64,000 nt of DNA. Source: Phytophthora colocasiae. Taxonomy: Eukaryota; Oomycota; Peronosporomycetes; Peronosporales; Peronosporaceae. This document shows positions 10,075 to 20,351 of this stretch, in pieces. Made by a program: the position numbers and the translations under genes. The stretch is from the NCBI GenBank assembly GCA_018806915.1, contig JAGKQI010000058.1, forward strand, positions 557,830 through 621,829, read 5' to 3'. The notes under the pieces are model-generated. The model was not told where the DNA came from. It saw nothing but the letters and a program-made list of their open reading frames with translations, and did not search any database. Within the stretch, counting starts at the first letter, position 1, and each line of letters begins with the position of its first letter.

Positions 10075-11055
10075 TTATGCCCCAGCATAGCCAAAGAGCG
10101 TGAGACTGGTGATCATGATAAACATGCCGAAGAAGATTCCCATCGCAACCAAATGTGCTTTGTCACCAGCAAAGCGGAAAGCGGTTAGAAGCAGTTCCTT
10201 GACACAAATACAAACCATGATACCACAAACGAGGCCGAAGAGAATACCTTCCGAAACGTGGTCCATGCCATCCCCAATAGCCAACCATGCAATGACTCCG
10301 CCGAGCGGCTCCGCAACAGCCGAGATGACGCACCACATAATACCACGCCAACGGCTGCCCGTAGCGAAGTAAATCGGCGCAGCCACTGCAATTCCTTCCG
10401 GAATATTGTGCAGACCAATACCGAAGGCAAGCGAGAACCCAACGGAGGAATTCTGGATGGACCCGGCGTAAGTAGCGATGCCCTCAGGGACATTGTGGAT
10501 GCCAATTGCCAGCGCACTAAGCAAGCCCATTCGCTGTAGATTCTTCTTGGCTGTGTCATCCATCTTGAAGTACATACCGGTGTTGGTATTCGGCGATAAT
10601 TGGCTCTCGAGCTCCACCACAGTCCCAATTGTCTGGTTCTCCTTGGAGTCATGGAACGCCATCGATTCTTGAAGGTTCTCCAAGTTATCAATTTCTGTGT
10701 GGTCGTGCTTCGGCGAGATCATTTTCACGACCACATCGATCAAGTAAATCAGCCCGATACCAACGGCAGTGCAGCACGCAGCCGCCAGCCAGCCGTGTCC
10801 AGCTGCCGTGTCTTCCGACATGTCGTCGGTCTTGATACCTTGCGATAGCGAGTCCACTGACTCACCAAAAATCTCAGCAAGCGAAATGAAAAGCATCACT
10901 CCAGTGGAGATACTGAGGGCCACTGCGAGGCTCAGTGGGTTGGCGAGATACACGAGCCTCTTGTTGAAGACGACCATACCACCAAGAATCGTGGCGGCTC
11001 CGGCGGCGATATTGAGCGCGAAGGCGACGGCGACAGCATGGCCCGTTTGGACCAT
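10075..11055 (-). CDS. ZupT-like ZIP metal transporter (copy B)
   Basis: Intronless, 326 residues, and very similar to copy A throughout: the start is MVQTGHAVAVAFALNIAAG, and HNVPEG and HNIPEG form the two metal motifs. I chose the ATG at 11055 because homology with copy A begins exactly there; the frame is open 35 codons further upstream (to 11160), but that part has no counterpart in copy A. The main differences are in the charged loop between helices 3 and 4 (about 115-170), which is the usual place for regulation or specificity differences. The same-strand tandem layout with copy A indicates local duplication. Confidence 0.9.
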   Translation of the reverse strand: MVQTGHAVAVAFALNIAAGAATILGGMVVFNKRLVYLANPLSLAVALSISTGVMLFISLAEIFGESVDSLSQGIKTDDMSEDTAAGHGWLAAACCTAVGIGLIYLIDVVVKMISPKHDHTEIDNLENLQESMAFHDSKENQTIGTVVELESQLSPNTNTGMYFKMDDTAKKNLQRMGLLSALAIGIHNVPEGIATYAGSIQNSSVGFSLAFGIGLHNIPEGIAVAAPIYFATGSRWRGIMWCVISAVAEPLGGVIAWLAIGDGMDHVSEGILFGLVCGIMVCICVKELLLTAFRFAGDKAHLVAMGIFFGMFIMITSLTLFGYAGA

Positions 11056-12372
11056 TGTAGAGAGGAGGGAAGTATTGAGAAGCAGACAAATTTGATAATG
11101 GAGAACAGCAGCCCTGCGTAGAGCATTAGAAAGGCTCGAGTAGCAGTCAAGCCGAGTCAAAGACGTGGTCTCCTGTAAAACAGCTAAAGACGCGCTGGTA
11201 GCTGGTGATGAATGGCCCCTGAAGACCTAGCGTGACCGACTCATCCATTTGTCCGCGCGTCGATGCCACTTTGCTGAATCCCTCGCTGGTGAATCGCTTC
11301 GATTCAAGATCCAAAGAGACTTAAGAATGAGACTGGACCAAAGGCAAATGGTCAGCGTGCGACAAAGACTCGATGCTGTTGTTGCCGCTTTGAGATCTCA
11401 TTGGAGCGAAGCACCGTGCCTCAGACGTACCAGCAACCTCGATCCCAGTTCCGGCAGAACCATTGGAGCATAACGCTTTTGGCGCCAAAGAAGGGTTGAC
11501 AGCGCGCTGAAGACTGCTCGTCGGACTTGTACTACTGTGTAAACATCATGGCTTGCAACGTGCTCACCAAAACGCACTCGAGGTAGGTTTGCCACTACAA
11601 CACCGGAGACGATTTTTAACAGTACGGTACAGTACATGTAGGCTGTAGCTACAAGTTATTGCACTACGGTAGTCGAACGGTTTCTCCAGTTTGATTAGCA
11701 GACTTCAACTACATTCCCAAGGACGGTTTGCCATTCAGTTCTTGCAGACGGCGCGTCTGTGCTGCTCTCTAGCATAGAGTCTGTGCGAGTGCTCGTACAG
11801 TATTTGTGCACCGCAACGAAATATGGTCAGCCCTGGCTTACCGTCCCGCCGTCGGACAAGTGACCGTTTGGTGTGTGCTTTTAATCTAAAGCACATCCCC
11901 CTTGAGCACCTCATCGATTGTCATCCCAAAGTGTAAGACGCGTTAGTTATTTCATTGCTTGTAGATTGGCGTGATAGAATAGATCACTGTAAAGGCATTT
12001 ATCTGGGAAGAAAACTCCGACCAAGCAAAGCCCGGCAGGCTGCAACGACCATAATCACGTGAGCTAGCGCGCGCTTCCTCGAGGTAGGTAGGCAGCCCTT
12101 TATATCCGGCAGTGGGTCCAGATCGGATTAACTACCTGGAGCTAGTCCTTCTTTCTCATGACAGCGGGGCTTTGCTGCACTGAAACGTCCCCGCGGTCCG
12201 TTCTGGATGAATTTGCGTGAAGCACAGACATCTGAACATGCCGAGTTCGCTCTATCACACTACGCAGCGTGCCTTTGGTGCAGAACAGCGAAGAAACAAG
12301 CCAATCCACAAACGGTGGGTTCCATTCACAATGTTGTCTAGCGCTCAGTTATTGCGCGTCCAGTGATATGGT
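11056..12372. other. Intergenic region (1.3 kb)
   Basis: No convincing coding region was found in either strand; short ORFs at 11249-11473 and 11398-11637 lack features. It should include the copy B promoter. No repeat family was recognised. Confidence 0.35.
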
Positions 12373-12760
12373 TCATTTCAACTGCGCCAACGCAATGTCA
12401 TAGAAGGACGGAGTCATGGTGTGCTGGAAGTTGATCTCAACCACAGGAATTTGCACCAGTTTTTTTACATATCGAAGTGATTGAATTCTTGCTGACAAGG
12501 AAAATAATACACATGAATTTCTAAGTGCTTGGCAAGTACTACCGGTAGTAATCCCTGCCCCTAATTTGCATTGGGGGTTTACATGTAACTCCTTGCAATT
12601 TTCGTCGCTCGTAATGGGCCTTGCGAGTGCTACCAGTGAACACGACAACCACAACCGCCACCACGAACGAGTAATCCTTCTTGAGCCAGTCTTCCCCGGT
12701 AGAGATGGTCATCAGCCATGCTGCCACACCGCCAACAAGCAGAGTTTGGAACGAGCTCAT
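12373..12760 (-). CDS. Small predicted membrane protein
   Basis: Two exons, 12583-12760 and 12373-12491, join at phase 1 across a 91-bp GTAAAC...TGTCAG intron to give 98 residues. The N-terminus MSSFQTLLVGGVAAWLMTIS and a strong hydrophobic run SFVVAVVVVVFTGS near residues 30-45 predict one or two membrane helices. A basic segment (RKAHYERRKLQ) follows, and a polar C-terminus ends FYDIALAQLK. No family is recognised. The coding call rests on the in-frame splice, the hydrophobic pattern and the absence of other features; it could be spurious. Confidence 0.4.
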
Positions 12761-14228
12761 TTCTACTGGAAAAGTATCTTACAAAGATCTAGGGCAGGAC
12801 AATTTAAATGATACTGAGCTAACATTTTTTTTCTTTCGTGTAATTTATCCGAACGATCAATAGCACACGATCTCGAAAGAATTGACTTCATTCACGGCAA
12901 CCCCGTGCAGCTGACACCGAGCAAGGTTACGTGCACCCTGTTCTTTCGTAAGTTCATTTGGAGCAATACTATTGTGTAGTGCAGGTAATTTTCCGTAACT
13001 ATTGCCGATATTTGCAATGTCATATTGCCATAATTGATTGCTCCTCAACCCCAATAACATGCAATTTTTTATACAGGTCAATCTTGGCTATAGCCAAATG
13101 AGTCGTTGACATTGACATGTGTGGTGGTTGTTTTGGCAATGGATGGTAGCGAGAACTATGGGTGGTGTGGCCACGTTTGCACACAGGGCACACGGGTTAT
13201 TACAGTTGCTTGTCATTTCCTAACTGAAATATATTATATCAGTTGATTTGTGTGTTGTATGTATGATGTCGAGGAAATCGGACTATGACTTGTGTGTGTT
13301 GGTTGGAGAGGTTGGACGTGGTGGGAGGGTTCTCGAGGTAACCCCCCCCCCTCCTGAATCCACGCGCATCGACAGCAACCAACTCGTTCAAAAGTACTCA
13401 TGAGAAAAGACGACATAGTGTCACATATTCATGTGACCTACTGACTTGGTTGACATTGTCGAAAGATGAAGGCCTCCAATCCGTATGACATTGTATTTTT
13501 CCTATCCCTGGTGTAGTGTATCCAGAACTAGTAAATACGATCTGCTCATCAGATGGAACTCATTATGCAGGAAGCGTGGTGCGAGAAATCCCGTGAGGTG
13601 CTTGAGGTGTTCGCGTGTCTTCACGAAGCAGTTTCGTCAGGTGGTAAGCTTGCGCCAATGTACACTTTTTCCAGTGGTCTGGCACTTATTGTTCCTCTCT
13701 GTGGATGTGCAGTTGGTTGGATTGACGCAGGAATCCCGCGAGGAGATGACGATGTACGAGGTCAAAGACCGCAATGCCAGCAACTCCCGCGAATTAAACA
13801 AGTTCCCTTTCAGCATCGGCATCGAAACCGATTTCATGAGCAAGGAGTACATATCAGAAAGTCAGTAAGCTTAAACATGTTATTGTCTTTGACGCCGTCT
13901 CGAATGATAAAGGTTCCGCAACTGTTTAAAAACAAAATCATCATGTGGTATGTTTCAAACGTTGTTGAGGTGAAAAATATCTGAAGCTTTGTTCCAGTCG
14001 TTTTAAAGATGACTTCAGTGAATAGTGACAAAATCTCTGTCTGAAGCGTCTGAACAGGAAGATAGACGTCAAAGTAACCCAGCGTAAATTTTGTCAGCCC
14101 TCGATGACCGCAATTGCTAGTTTTCCCGGGCACTTTTTCATTTATGAAGTAGTTCAAGATAATGCACTTTCTAGTATGAGTAATCCAGACTCACCCTCCT
14201 CTAATTCTCACAAGCTAGGATCACTTAC
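12761..14228. other. Intergenic region with possible decayed exons (1.5 kb)
   Basis: Mostly featureless. A poly-C/T run lies near 13342-13354. At 13465-13868 (+) some coding-like sequence is seen: a short start MKASNPYDIVFFL and a 13709-13865 stretch (QLVGLTQESREEMTMYEVK). No join of these pieces gives a full protein, so they may be remnants of a gene. No family can be named. Confidence 0.3.
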
Positions 14229-15456
14229 TTAATCGTTCGCCACCACCCTTTGCACATCGTCATATGTGAGAGGGAATGAGCATGCTCCAAGTGCGGCAAC
14301 CGTACGTGAGGCTGTCCCGCAACCCCACCGAAGAGCATCACCCACATCTCCACAATTCGTCTTCCAAGCGGAAAGGAAACCCGAGTTAAACGAGTCTCCA
14401 GCGCCTGTGACGTCCATGACAGTGGTCGGGAAGCTTCCTTGATTCCATTGTTGCTGCGTTTTAGAGCAATAGGCCCTGGCGCCACCTGCACCAATCTTGA
14501 TAACGGTCACTCCACCAACTCGCTCTGCAAAATACGCCATAGCAGCATCCACGGAGTCTGTGCACGATATCTTCATGGCTTCCACCTCATTAGGTAAAAA
14601 CACGTCGATCAGCGGGAACAGTTCATCGAGGTCGTCCCATTTCTCCGACGAGTCGTAGTTTGTGTCAAGCGACGTGGTGATCCCATTTTCTCGTGCTTTC
14701 TCCAGCAATGGCTTCAAATTTGCTCGAAGGCTGGCACAGCTATAAAATCCTGTACACGATCGTAATCGTAAGGTGATTGGTGACAACAAAAGCGTTTAAC
14801 GTTACAAGAAAAGTATCTTGTGTACCTCCAATATGCAGGTGGTCTGCCGAAAGCACCATCTTTTCGTCAATGTGCTGCAACCATAGTAGACATTGGTTAC
14901 ATCAGTCCTCTACTGTTTAATCAAGAACGGTCGCTTGCCACCTTACCTCAACGCTGAACTTGCGGGCGGCTCCATAGTGCGTGATGAAACTACGGTCGTT
15001 CTGAGCACGAACAAAACTAGTCAGCAATCAGTCGTGAGCATCCTTTACGAACTAGAACACACCACTCCACTGAGGACAATACAGACTCCCGTGGGGGAAT
15101 CCTGCAACATCGGGCAGCTTAGTATCACGTTGCGCTCTGCCAAATGCGCCTTCAGCACGTCCGCAAACGAATCGCTGCCTGCAGACATCCAATTTTTACG
15201 GTTCATATTTAAAAAAAATTACACTGGAGAACGTACCGATAGCTGTGTGCAAAGTTACATGCAGTTCGTGCTGTGGGTTACGACTGCCGAGGTTCGCCAG
15301 GTGTGTAGCGGTGTTGACTGCCGAACCACCAGGTTGCAACTGGATAGGGCGTGAACACTCCACATCGCCGCCCCATTGCGGCAGTTGGTCAGGCGCAAGT
15401 GTACCCGCCACCACGTCCACGAACGCATCTCCTAACACCGCAAAGGTGACCTTCAT
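14229..15456 (-). CDS. pfkB-family carbohydrate/nucleoside kinase
   Basis: Five exons, 15237-15456, 15063-15178, 14947-15000, 14826-14874 and 14229-14749, keep frame and give 319 residues. The ribokinase-fold landmarks are in order: VLGDAFVDVVAG at the start, the substrate-binding GGSAVNTATHLANLG, the SPTGVCIVLSG strand, NEVEAMKI, VIKIGAGGARAY, and signature 2 DVTGAGDSFNSGF with the catalytic Asp. Members phosphorylate sugars or nucleosides (ribokinase, fructokinase, adenosine kinase); the substrate cannot be told from sequence alone. The donor of intron 2 is ambiguous by 3 bp (15062 or 15065). The gene is divergent from the patatin-like gene with only 86 bp between starts. Confidence 0.85.
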
Positions 15457-15542
15457 AGCGCCTGAAGTTTGCTGAAAATATGCACACCATCAGCAGGCTA
15501 TTGTTACGGTATACAGTATGCGGTATACCGTAATGTATACAT

Positions 15543-16334
15543 GTGCCAATCAACGCCACTCTAATGCGTTCCATGCGTGTGGCTCACTGTCTAGGGCGGG
15601 GCTTCTCGACAGCAGCAGCGCCTGTCACGCGCAACTTCAGCTTCAGTGGCTGCGGATTCCTCATCCCTTACCATTTGGGCGTGGCGCAGGGACTGCAAGA
15701 TGCAGGTTTTATCCAGTCGAGTTCCAAGTTTGCTGGAGCTTCAGGAGGCGCCATCGCTGCATTGACTCTAGCGGCCAACGCGAGCATGAGCGACATTCAC
15801 GAAGAGACTAAAATCATGGCAACACTCTGTCACAGCGAAGGAACCGTCTGGAAGCTTGAGGAGCGATTGCGGGCCATCTTCCACGCCAAATTCGGCGATC
15901 TCCCGGTGGAGACGCTGGCGCAGCGACTTACAATTGCCACGGAGAAGATGTGGCCTGCTCGAGCGCTGATATTGACCGACGACTTCCACTCAACAAATGA
16001 CCTCTGTGATGCACTCATCGCTTCATGTTATATTCCCTGGTACCTGGCGAAACGAGGAACATCAGTCTTTCGAGGAGAGTACCATGTGGACGGAGGACTG
16101 CTCACTCTAGTGCCGGAAGTCCCTGGATATGTCAAAGTATGCGCCTTCCAGGGCCACGTGCTGCGTCGGGACGACTACGAGATCAGTCCGTCAATTGATC
16201 CTGACTTTCCGTACTCAATTCTTCAGTTGGCTCGCTTTGCTCTGTTTCCACCGGAGATTGAAGTGCTAGATCAACTGTTCGAGTTGGGCAAAAAGTCGGC
16301 AAGTATCTGGGCGCTAAAGCAGATTGAAGCTTAA
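15543..16334 (+). CDS. Patatin-like phospholipase
   Basis: An intronless 263-residue protein. Patatin catalytic features are present: an oxyanion-type Gly loop (FSGCGFLIPYHLGVAQGL), the nucleophile elbow GASGG with Ser67, and the catalytic Asp in DGG at 183-185. The family hydrolyses acyl chains from phospholipids or triacylglycerol by a Ser-Asp dyad. The N-terminus is Arg-rich and lacks acidic residues (MRSMRVAHCLGRGFSTAAAP), so mitochondrial targeting is possible. Starts at 15543 or at the internal ATG seven codons later (15564) are both plausible. The gene is short for the family but holds the complete catalytic domain. Confidence 0.85.
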   Translation: MPINATLMRSMRVAHCLGRGFSTAAAPVTRNFSFSGCGFLIPYHLGVAQGLQDAGFIQSSSKFAGASGGAIAALTLAANASMSDIHEETKIMATLCHSEGTVWKLEERLRAIFHAKFGDLPVETLAQRLTIATEKMWPARALILTDDFHSTNDLCDALIASCYIPWYLAKRGTSVFRGEYHVDGGLLTLVPEVPGYVKVCAFQGHVLRRDDYEISPSIDPDFPYSILQLARFALFPPEIEVLDQLFELGKKSASIWALKQIEA

Positions 16335-16422
16335 CCAAAAGTGGAGTGGAAAAATATACAAGGACAATGTGAGAACCTGTAGCATCACTTGTTTCTGCTC
16401 GGTCATTTCTCCATTTTGGTAC

Positions 16423-17919
16423 CTATTTGTCCTTGGCGCCACCATCAGATGAGCTACCGCTACTTGATACCGATGATACTGAAGACGAGGAAGAGGATGA
16501 GGACGATGAAGAAGAGGAAGAACTTGACGAGCTCGACGAACTCTCGCTCCCAAGATCAACCTTCGCTTCGGCACGGTTCTTCTCGATCTCCGCTTGCAAC
16601 TTGATTTCCTTGGACTTGCTACCAGAAGTTGCAGACTTTTGTTTCGCTTGCGTCTTCTGGGCTGGTTTAAGGGGTTTTGTCGCAGTTTTAATACTTGTCG
16701 AGGTTGCAGCAGGTGTGGCTTTCTTGGTACGGCTTTTTGTAGCTGATGGTGTCTTCTTGGTGGTTGCAGCGACTTGAGTTTTATCTTTTGCCTGTGCAAA
16801 TGAAGCCTTCGCATTAGCCTTCTTGGAACTATTTGTTGAAGCATCGCTTGGTGGGTTGGATGAAGCTGGCGTGATAGATTTCGTGGATGAAGATGCAGCA
16901 GGTTTCTTTCGGCTTCGCTTTCGTGGGGCGCTCAAAGAAACCCTCGAGCTACTCACCAATGCTGTTTGCTTCGACTCCAGAGCTTTTAAAGTGGCCTCTG
17001 CTATCTTGATTTTCTTCGCAGGTGGTGGTTCTAATGCTTCAGCAAGTCTGAAGCACACAGTCGGTTTAACCCATGTATAACAGAGAAAACATCCACACAC
17101 AAATGCTCACCTCTCCTGACGTCTTCTCTTCCTTTCCTGTTTTTCCTTCAACTCTGCTGCTTTTCGAACTTGCTGCAACTTCTCACGTTCTAATGCAGCT
17201 GTCCGAACGTCTACGAGCTTCAACTGACTCGGATTAACCTGCCCAAAAACCGTCAGCTTCGTCCACAATTTAGACACTGGCCTGCAACGTACCAGTAAGT
17301 TGTTGCAATAAATAAAGTCTTCCGGGTTCTTTCCGAAAACGCTTTTTTTTGTGAACAGTGTCGACAACTTGGCAAGGTACGCTGGATACGGATACTCTGT
17401 ACTGTCCAAATGTGTTTCCGTCAGACAGTCAGTGTAACCTTTGCGTCGGTCTTCCTCCTCTTCAGCGAATAATATTGCCTCCACGTCCTCTTCAAACACA
17501 TCCGACTCGTCAGAGTACGCGTCCGGATCTTCTTCTTCTTCTAATGCGCTTTCAGCTGTGGAAGTGTCAGCCCATTGCTGTTTAACGGGGGAATTCTGAC
17601 GACTCGTCTTCTCCTGCTGAACATCTGGAGTTTCCGTCGTCAAACTAAGTGCAGCGGGCGCCACCTTTTTGACTGGTTTCTTGGCTGATGTTAGAGTGTT
17701 GGTCTTCGTCCGTCGCGGTTTCGTTGATTTGCGCTTTGTATTGATGGGTGGAGGTGGGCCAGGAGGAGGAGGTGGCGGCGGCATCATATCGGGCGGCGGC
17801 GAGTCAGGTGGAGGGGGCGGAGGAGGAGGAAGAGGCATTGCGTTGGGGTGTTTGAGGCTAAGACTGAGCGGCTCGTCGTCGCTGGAACTGGAAGAGCTAG
17901 AGCTGCTTGTGCTGTTCAT
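16423..17919 (-). CDS. Low-complexity Ser/Pro/Lys-rich protein
   Basis: Two exons, 17111-17919 and 16423-17047, joined at phase 2 over a 63-bp GTGAGC...TTCAG intron, give 477 residues. In order: a Ser run, two polyproline runs (near residues 28-60), a basic Lys/Arg patch, an acidic middle (SALEEEEDPDAYSDESDVFEEDVEAIL), a more ordered block (about 165-245, with YPYPAYLAKLSTLFTKKSVF and FIYCNNLLVRCRP), a basic helix (ELKEKQERKRRR), a long Lys/Ala/Ser/Thr tail, and a near-continuous run of some 20 Ser close to the end. The composition suggests a nuclear or chromatin/RNA-associated disordered protein. No named domain is seen. Confidence 0.65.
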
Positions 17920-18094
17920 GGCGTGAGTTGTATGGAAATCTATTTTTACTTTTCTCAGTGGTCGTCACGTGACAGCCGGATTTTTTATGGCATAGTTCCA
18001 GTATTGTTACTTCAGATGTTGAAGTGCTCGATGTTGCCTTTTTCGGGCATGAAGCTCTACAGCCACGAGCTTTCTATACGCTTTCCTCGGTGTT

Positions 18095-20158
18095 TTAACT
18101 GTCGCTGCTGCTGCCAAGCAAGCCGAGCACGTGGTGGTTCTGGCGAGCCCACATCTCGGCGTACTTGCCCTTGACATCGCGCAGTAGCTCCTCGTGGGAT
18201 CCCTGCTGGACCACCTCACCCTTGTCGAACACGATGATCTCGTCCGCGTTTTGGATGGTCGACAGTCGATGAGCAATGATCAACGACGTACGGTTCTCAC
18301 CAATAGCCGCAAACTCGCGCACAATCTCCGACTCAGTCTCCGAGTCCAGAGCACTGGTCGCTTCGTCGAAAAGCAGGATCGGCGCGTCCTTGAGCATCGC
18401 GCGTGCGATCGATACACGCTGCTTCTCACCACCAGAGAGCTTCAATCCACGTTCGCCCACGCGAGTGTTGTATCCGTCAGGGAATGCCTCAATAGAACGG
18501 TGGATCTGAGAGACACGGGCTGCGTTCATCACTTCCTCCGGCGAGGCGTCAAGGCGGCCATAATTGATGTTGTAGAAGATCGTGTCGTTGAACAGCACGG
18601 TATCCTGCGGCACGATCGCAATCGCCTGACGCAAATCGTCCAGACTCAGTTGGCGAATATCCTTCCCGTCAATGAGAATAGTACCGTTCTGCGGGTCGTA
18701 GAAACGGTAGAGTAATCGAAGCACCGTAGACTTTCCGGAACCACTAGTGCCAACGATAGCAACACGCTTACCAGCTTCCACCTTGAACGAAGTTTTACGC
18801 AGAATCGGCAGCTCCGAGCGGTACCCGAACTCAACATCGCGGAACTCGATAGACTTGGGCTCTCTGCCAGTCAGAATCAGCTTCTCATCGGGGTTCACGA
18901 TGACAGGAGTAACAGCGCCAAGTTTGAACATTGACTCCATGTCCGTGACCGATTGGCGGACCTCACGATAAATGCTACCAATAAAGTTCAGCGGGATGGA
19001 GAGCTGGAACAGCAGGCCGTTTACAAGCACCAGATCACCCACAGTGAGAGTGCCGGCAGCAATTCCTTCGCATGCCATGTACATAATTGCCGTAAGACCA
19101 ACACTGAAGATACCGTTCTGTCCGGCGTTCAGCATCGCCAAAGACGTCTGCGTCTTGAGCGCCGCTTTCTGATATCCCTTCAGTGATTCATCGTAGCGTT
19201 CAGTTTCGTGCTCTTCGTTGTTAAAGTACTTGACCGTCTCGTAGTTCATCAATGAATCGATAACCTTCGCGCCAGCCTCATTCTCGAGCCGGTTCATCTC
19301 GCGACGAATCTCGTCGCGCCATTGCGTAACAATCACCGTAAACGCCGTGTACGCCGTAAGCGTTCCAAGCGTCACCCCAGCATACGGCATCCCAAAACTG
19401 CTGGCCATAATGGTGCTCACCAGTCCGATCTCCAGCACTGTAGGCACCACTCGGAACGCCATGGCACGAAGCACAAAGTCAATGGACCTTGAGCCACGGT
19501 CAATAATGCGCGAGAGTGCACCAGTCTGTCGGTCAAGGTGAAACTTCAGGTCCATAGCGTGCAGGTGTTTGAATACACGCACTGCCACCTTGCGGATGGT
19601 CTTCTGCGCCACAGTAGCGAACACAGCGTTGGCCAGCTCGGACGACGCGCTGGCACCGAACCTCGCGAGTCCATAGCCGAGTACCATGGCCAGTGGAACA
19701 GTAATCTCAGGTGAGCCTGCCAGAGCTGTGGAGACCTCACCCATGTTGTTCACCAGGTCCTTAAAGATGAACGGCACTTGGATGGTCAACGCCTTGGCAG
19801 CTACCACTAGACCAGCCGAGATGAGCACCTTCTGTTTGATCTCTTTGGCCTCTTTGGAGTCCTCGTTAGGCCACAGGTGGCCCATGAGGAAGCTCAAGAT
19901 CTCCTTTGCCGTGTCAGGCGGACGGTCCAGCCCCATCCCGCTAAGCGCATTGAGCGACTTGGGCTTCGTCTGCTGTTGCAGCGTCAACTTCGTCTTCTTG
20001 TTGTCATCATCCAGAGACGACGTCGAGAAGGCACGCAGCACGAACGAGGAAGGACGGCGGCGACCCAACCATAGGGACGATGAGACGGGCGCGCGATGAA
20101 CAGCTTCAAGACGCCGCACGCCGCGCAAGAAGATGCTGCGACTGTGGAGCAGCGACAT
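18095..20158 (-). CDS. ATM1: Mitochondrial ABC half-transporter, ATM1/ABCB7 type
   Basis: Exporter of a glutathione/sulfur compound from the mitochondrial matrix for cytosolic Fe-S cluster assembly; this is the known role of the ATM1 family. Intronless; 687 residues from the ATG at 20158. An upstream ATG at 20218 adds 20 residues, but the shorter form begins with a good Arg-rich presequence. Six membrane helices cover about 90-410, with the family block [12 protein letters not shown] at 305-316. The nucleotide-binding domain has Walker [10 protein letters not shown] (470-478), the Q-loop IVPQDT, the signature LSGGEKQR (574-581), Walker B ILLFDE with DEATSALD (594-605) and the H-loop His at about 630. 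The domain order is membrane then ATPase, as expected for a half transporter that dimerises. Confidence 0.93.
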   Translation of the reverse strand: MSLLHSRSIFLRGVRRLEAVHRAPVSSSLWLGRRRPSSFVLRAFSTSSLDDDNKKTKLTLQQQTKPKSLNALSGMGLDRPPDTAKEILSFLMGHLWPNEDSKEAKEIKQKVLISAGLVVAAKALTIQVPFIFKDLVNNMGEVSTALAGSPEITVPLAMVLGYGLARFGASASSELANAVFATVAQKTIRKVAVRVFKHLHAMDLKFHLDRQTGALSRIIDRGSRSIDFVLRAMAFRVVPTVLEIGLVSTIMASSFGMPYAGVTLGTLTAYTAFTVIVTQWRDEIRREMNRLENEAGAKVIDSLMNYETVKYFNNEEHETERYDESLKGYQKAALKTQTSLAMLNAGQNGIFSVGLTAIMYMACEGIAAGTLTVGDLVLVNGLLFQLSIPLNFIGSIYREVRQSVTDMESMFKLGAVTPVIVNPDEKLILTGREPKSIEFRDVEFGYRSELPILRKTSFKVEAGKRVAIVGTSGSGKSTVLRLLYRFYDPQNGTILIDGKDIRQLSLDDLRQAIAIVPQDTVLFNDTIFYNINYGRLDASPEEVMNAARVSQIHRSIEAFPDGYNTRVGERGLKLSGGEKQRVSIARAMLKDAPILLFDEATSALDSETESEIVREFAAIGENRTSLIIAHRLSTIQNADEIIVFDKGEVVQQGSHEELLRDVKGKYAEMWARQNHHVLGLLGSSSDS

Positions 20159-20351
20159 CGTTCCAGCAGATCGGGAAATGGTGTGTGAACAGACTGCTGA
20201 CGCACGCACATGTTGCACGAAGGTTGCGAAAAGAATGCAGGTCGATTGCGTTGAGATTGGTCAACGTGAATTGGCCAATCATATCTGAGACGACACGTGC
20301 GTGGCAATCAAAAACCTGTTTGACAAGCATGCTGACAATGGACAAGTGCAT

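Noticed and set aside
13465..13990. A gene with several small exons, perhaps a membrane enzyme
   Set aside because: No join gives a full protein and no catalytic motif is seen; kept only as a note in the intergenic entry.
16427..16777. Acidic plus-strand ORF
   Set aside because: Antisense of the Ser-rich exon; acidic only because Ser codons read backwards.
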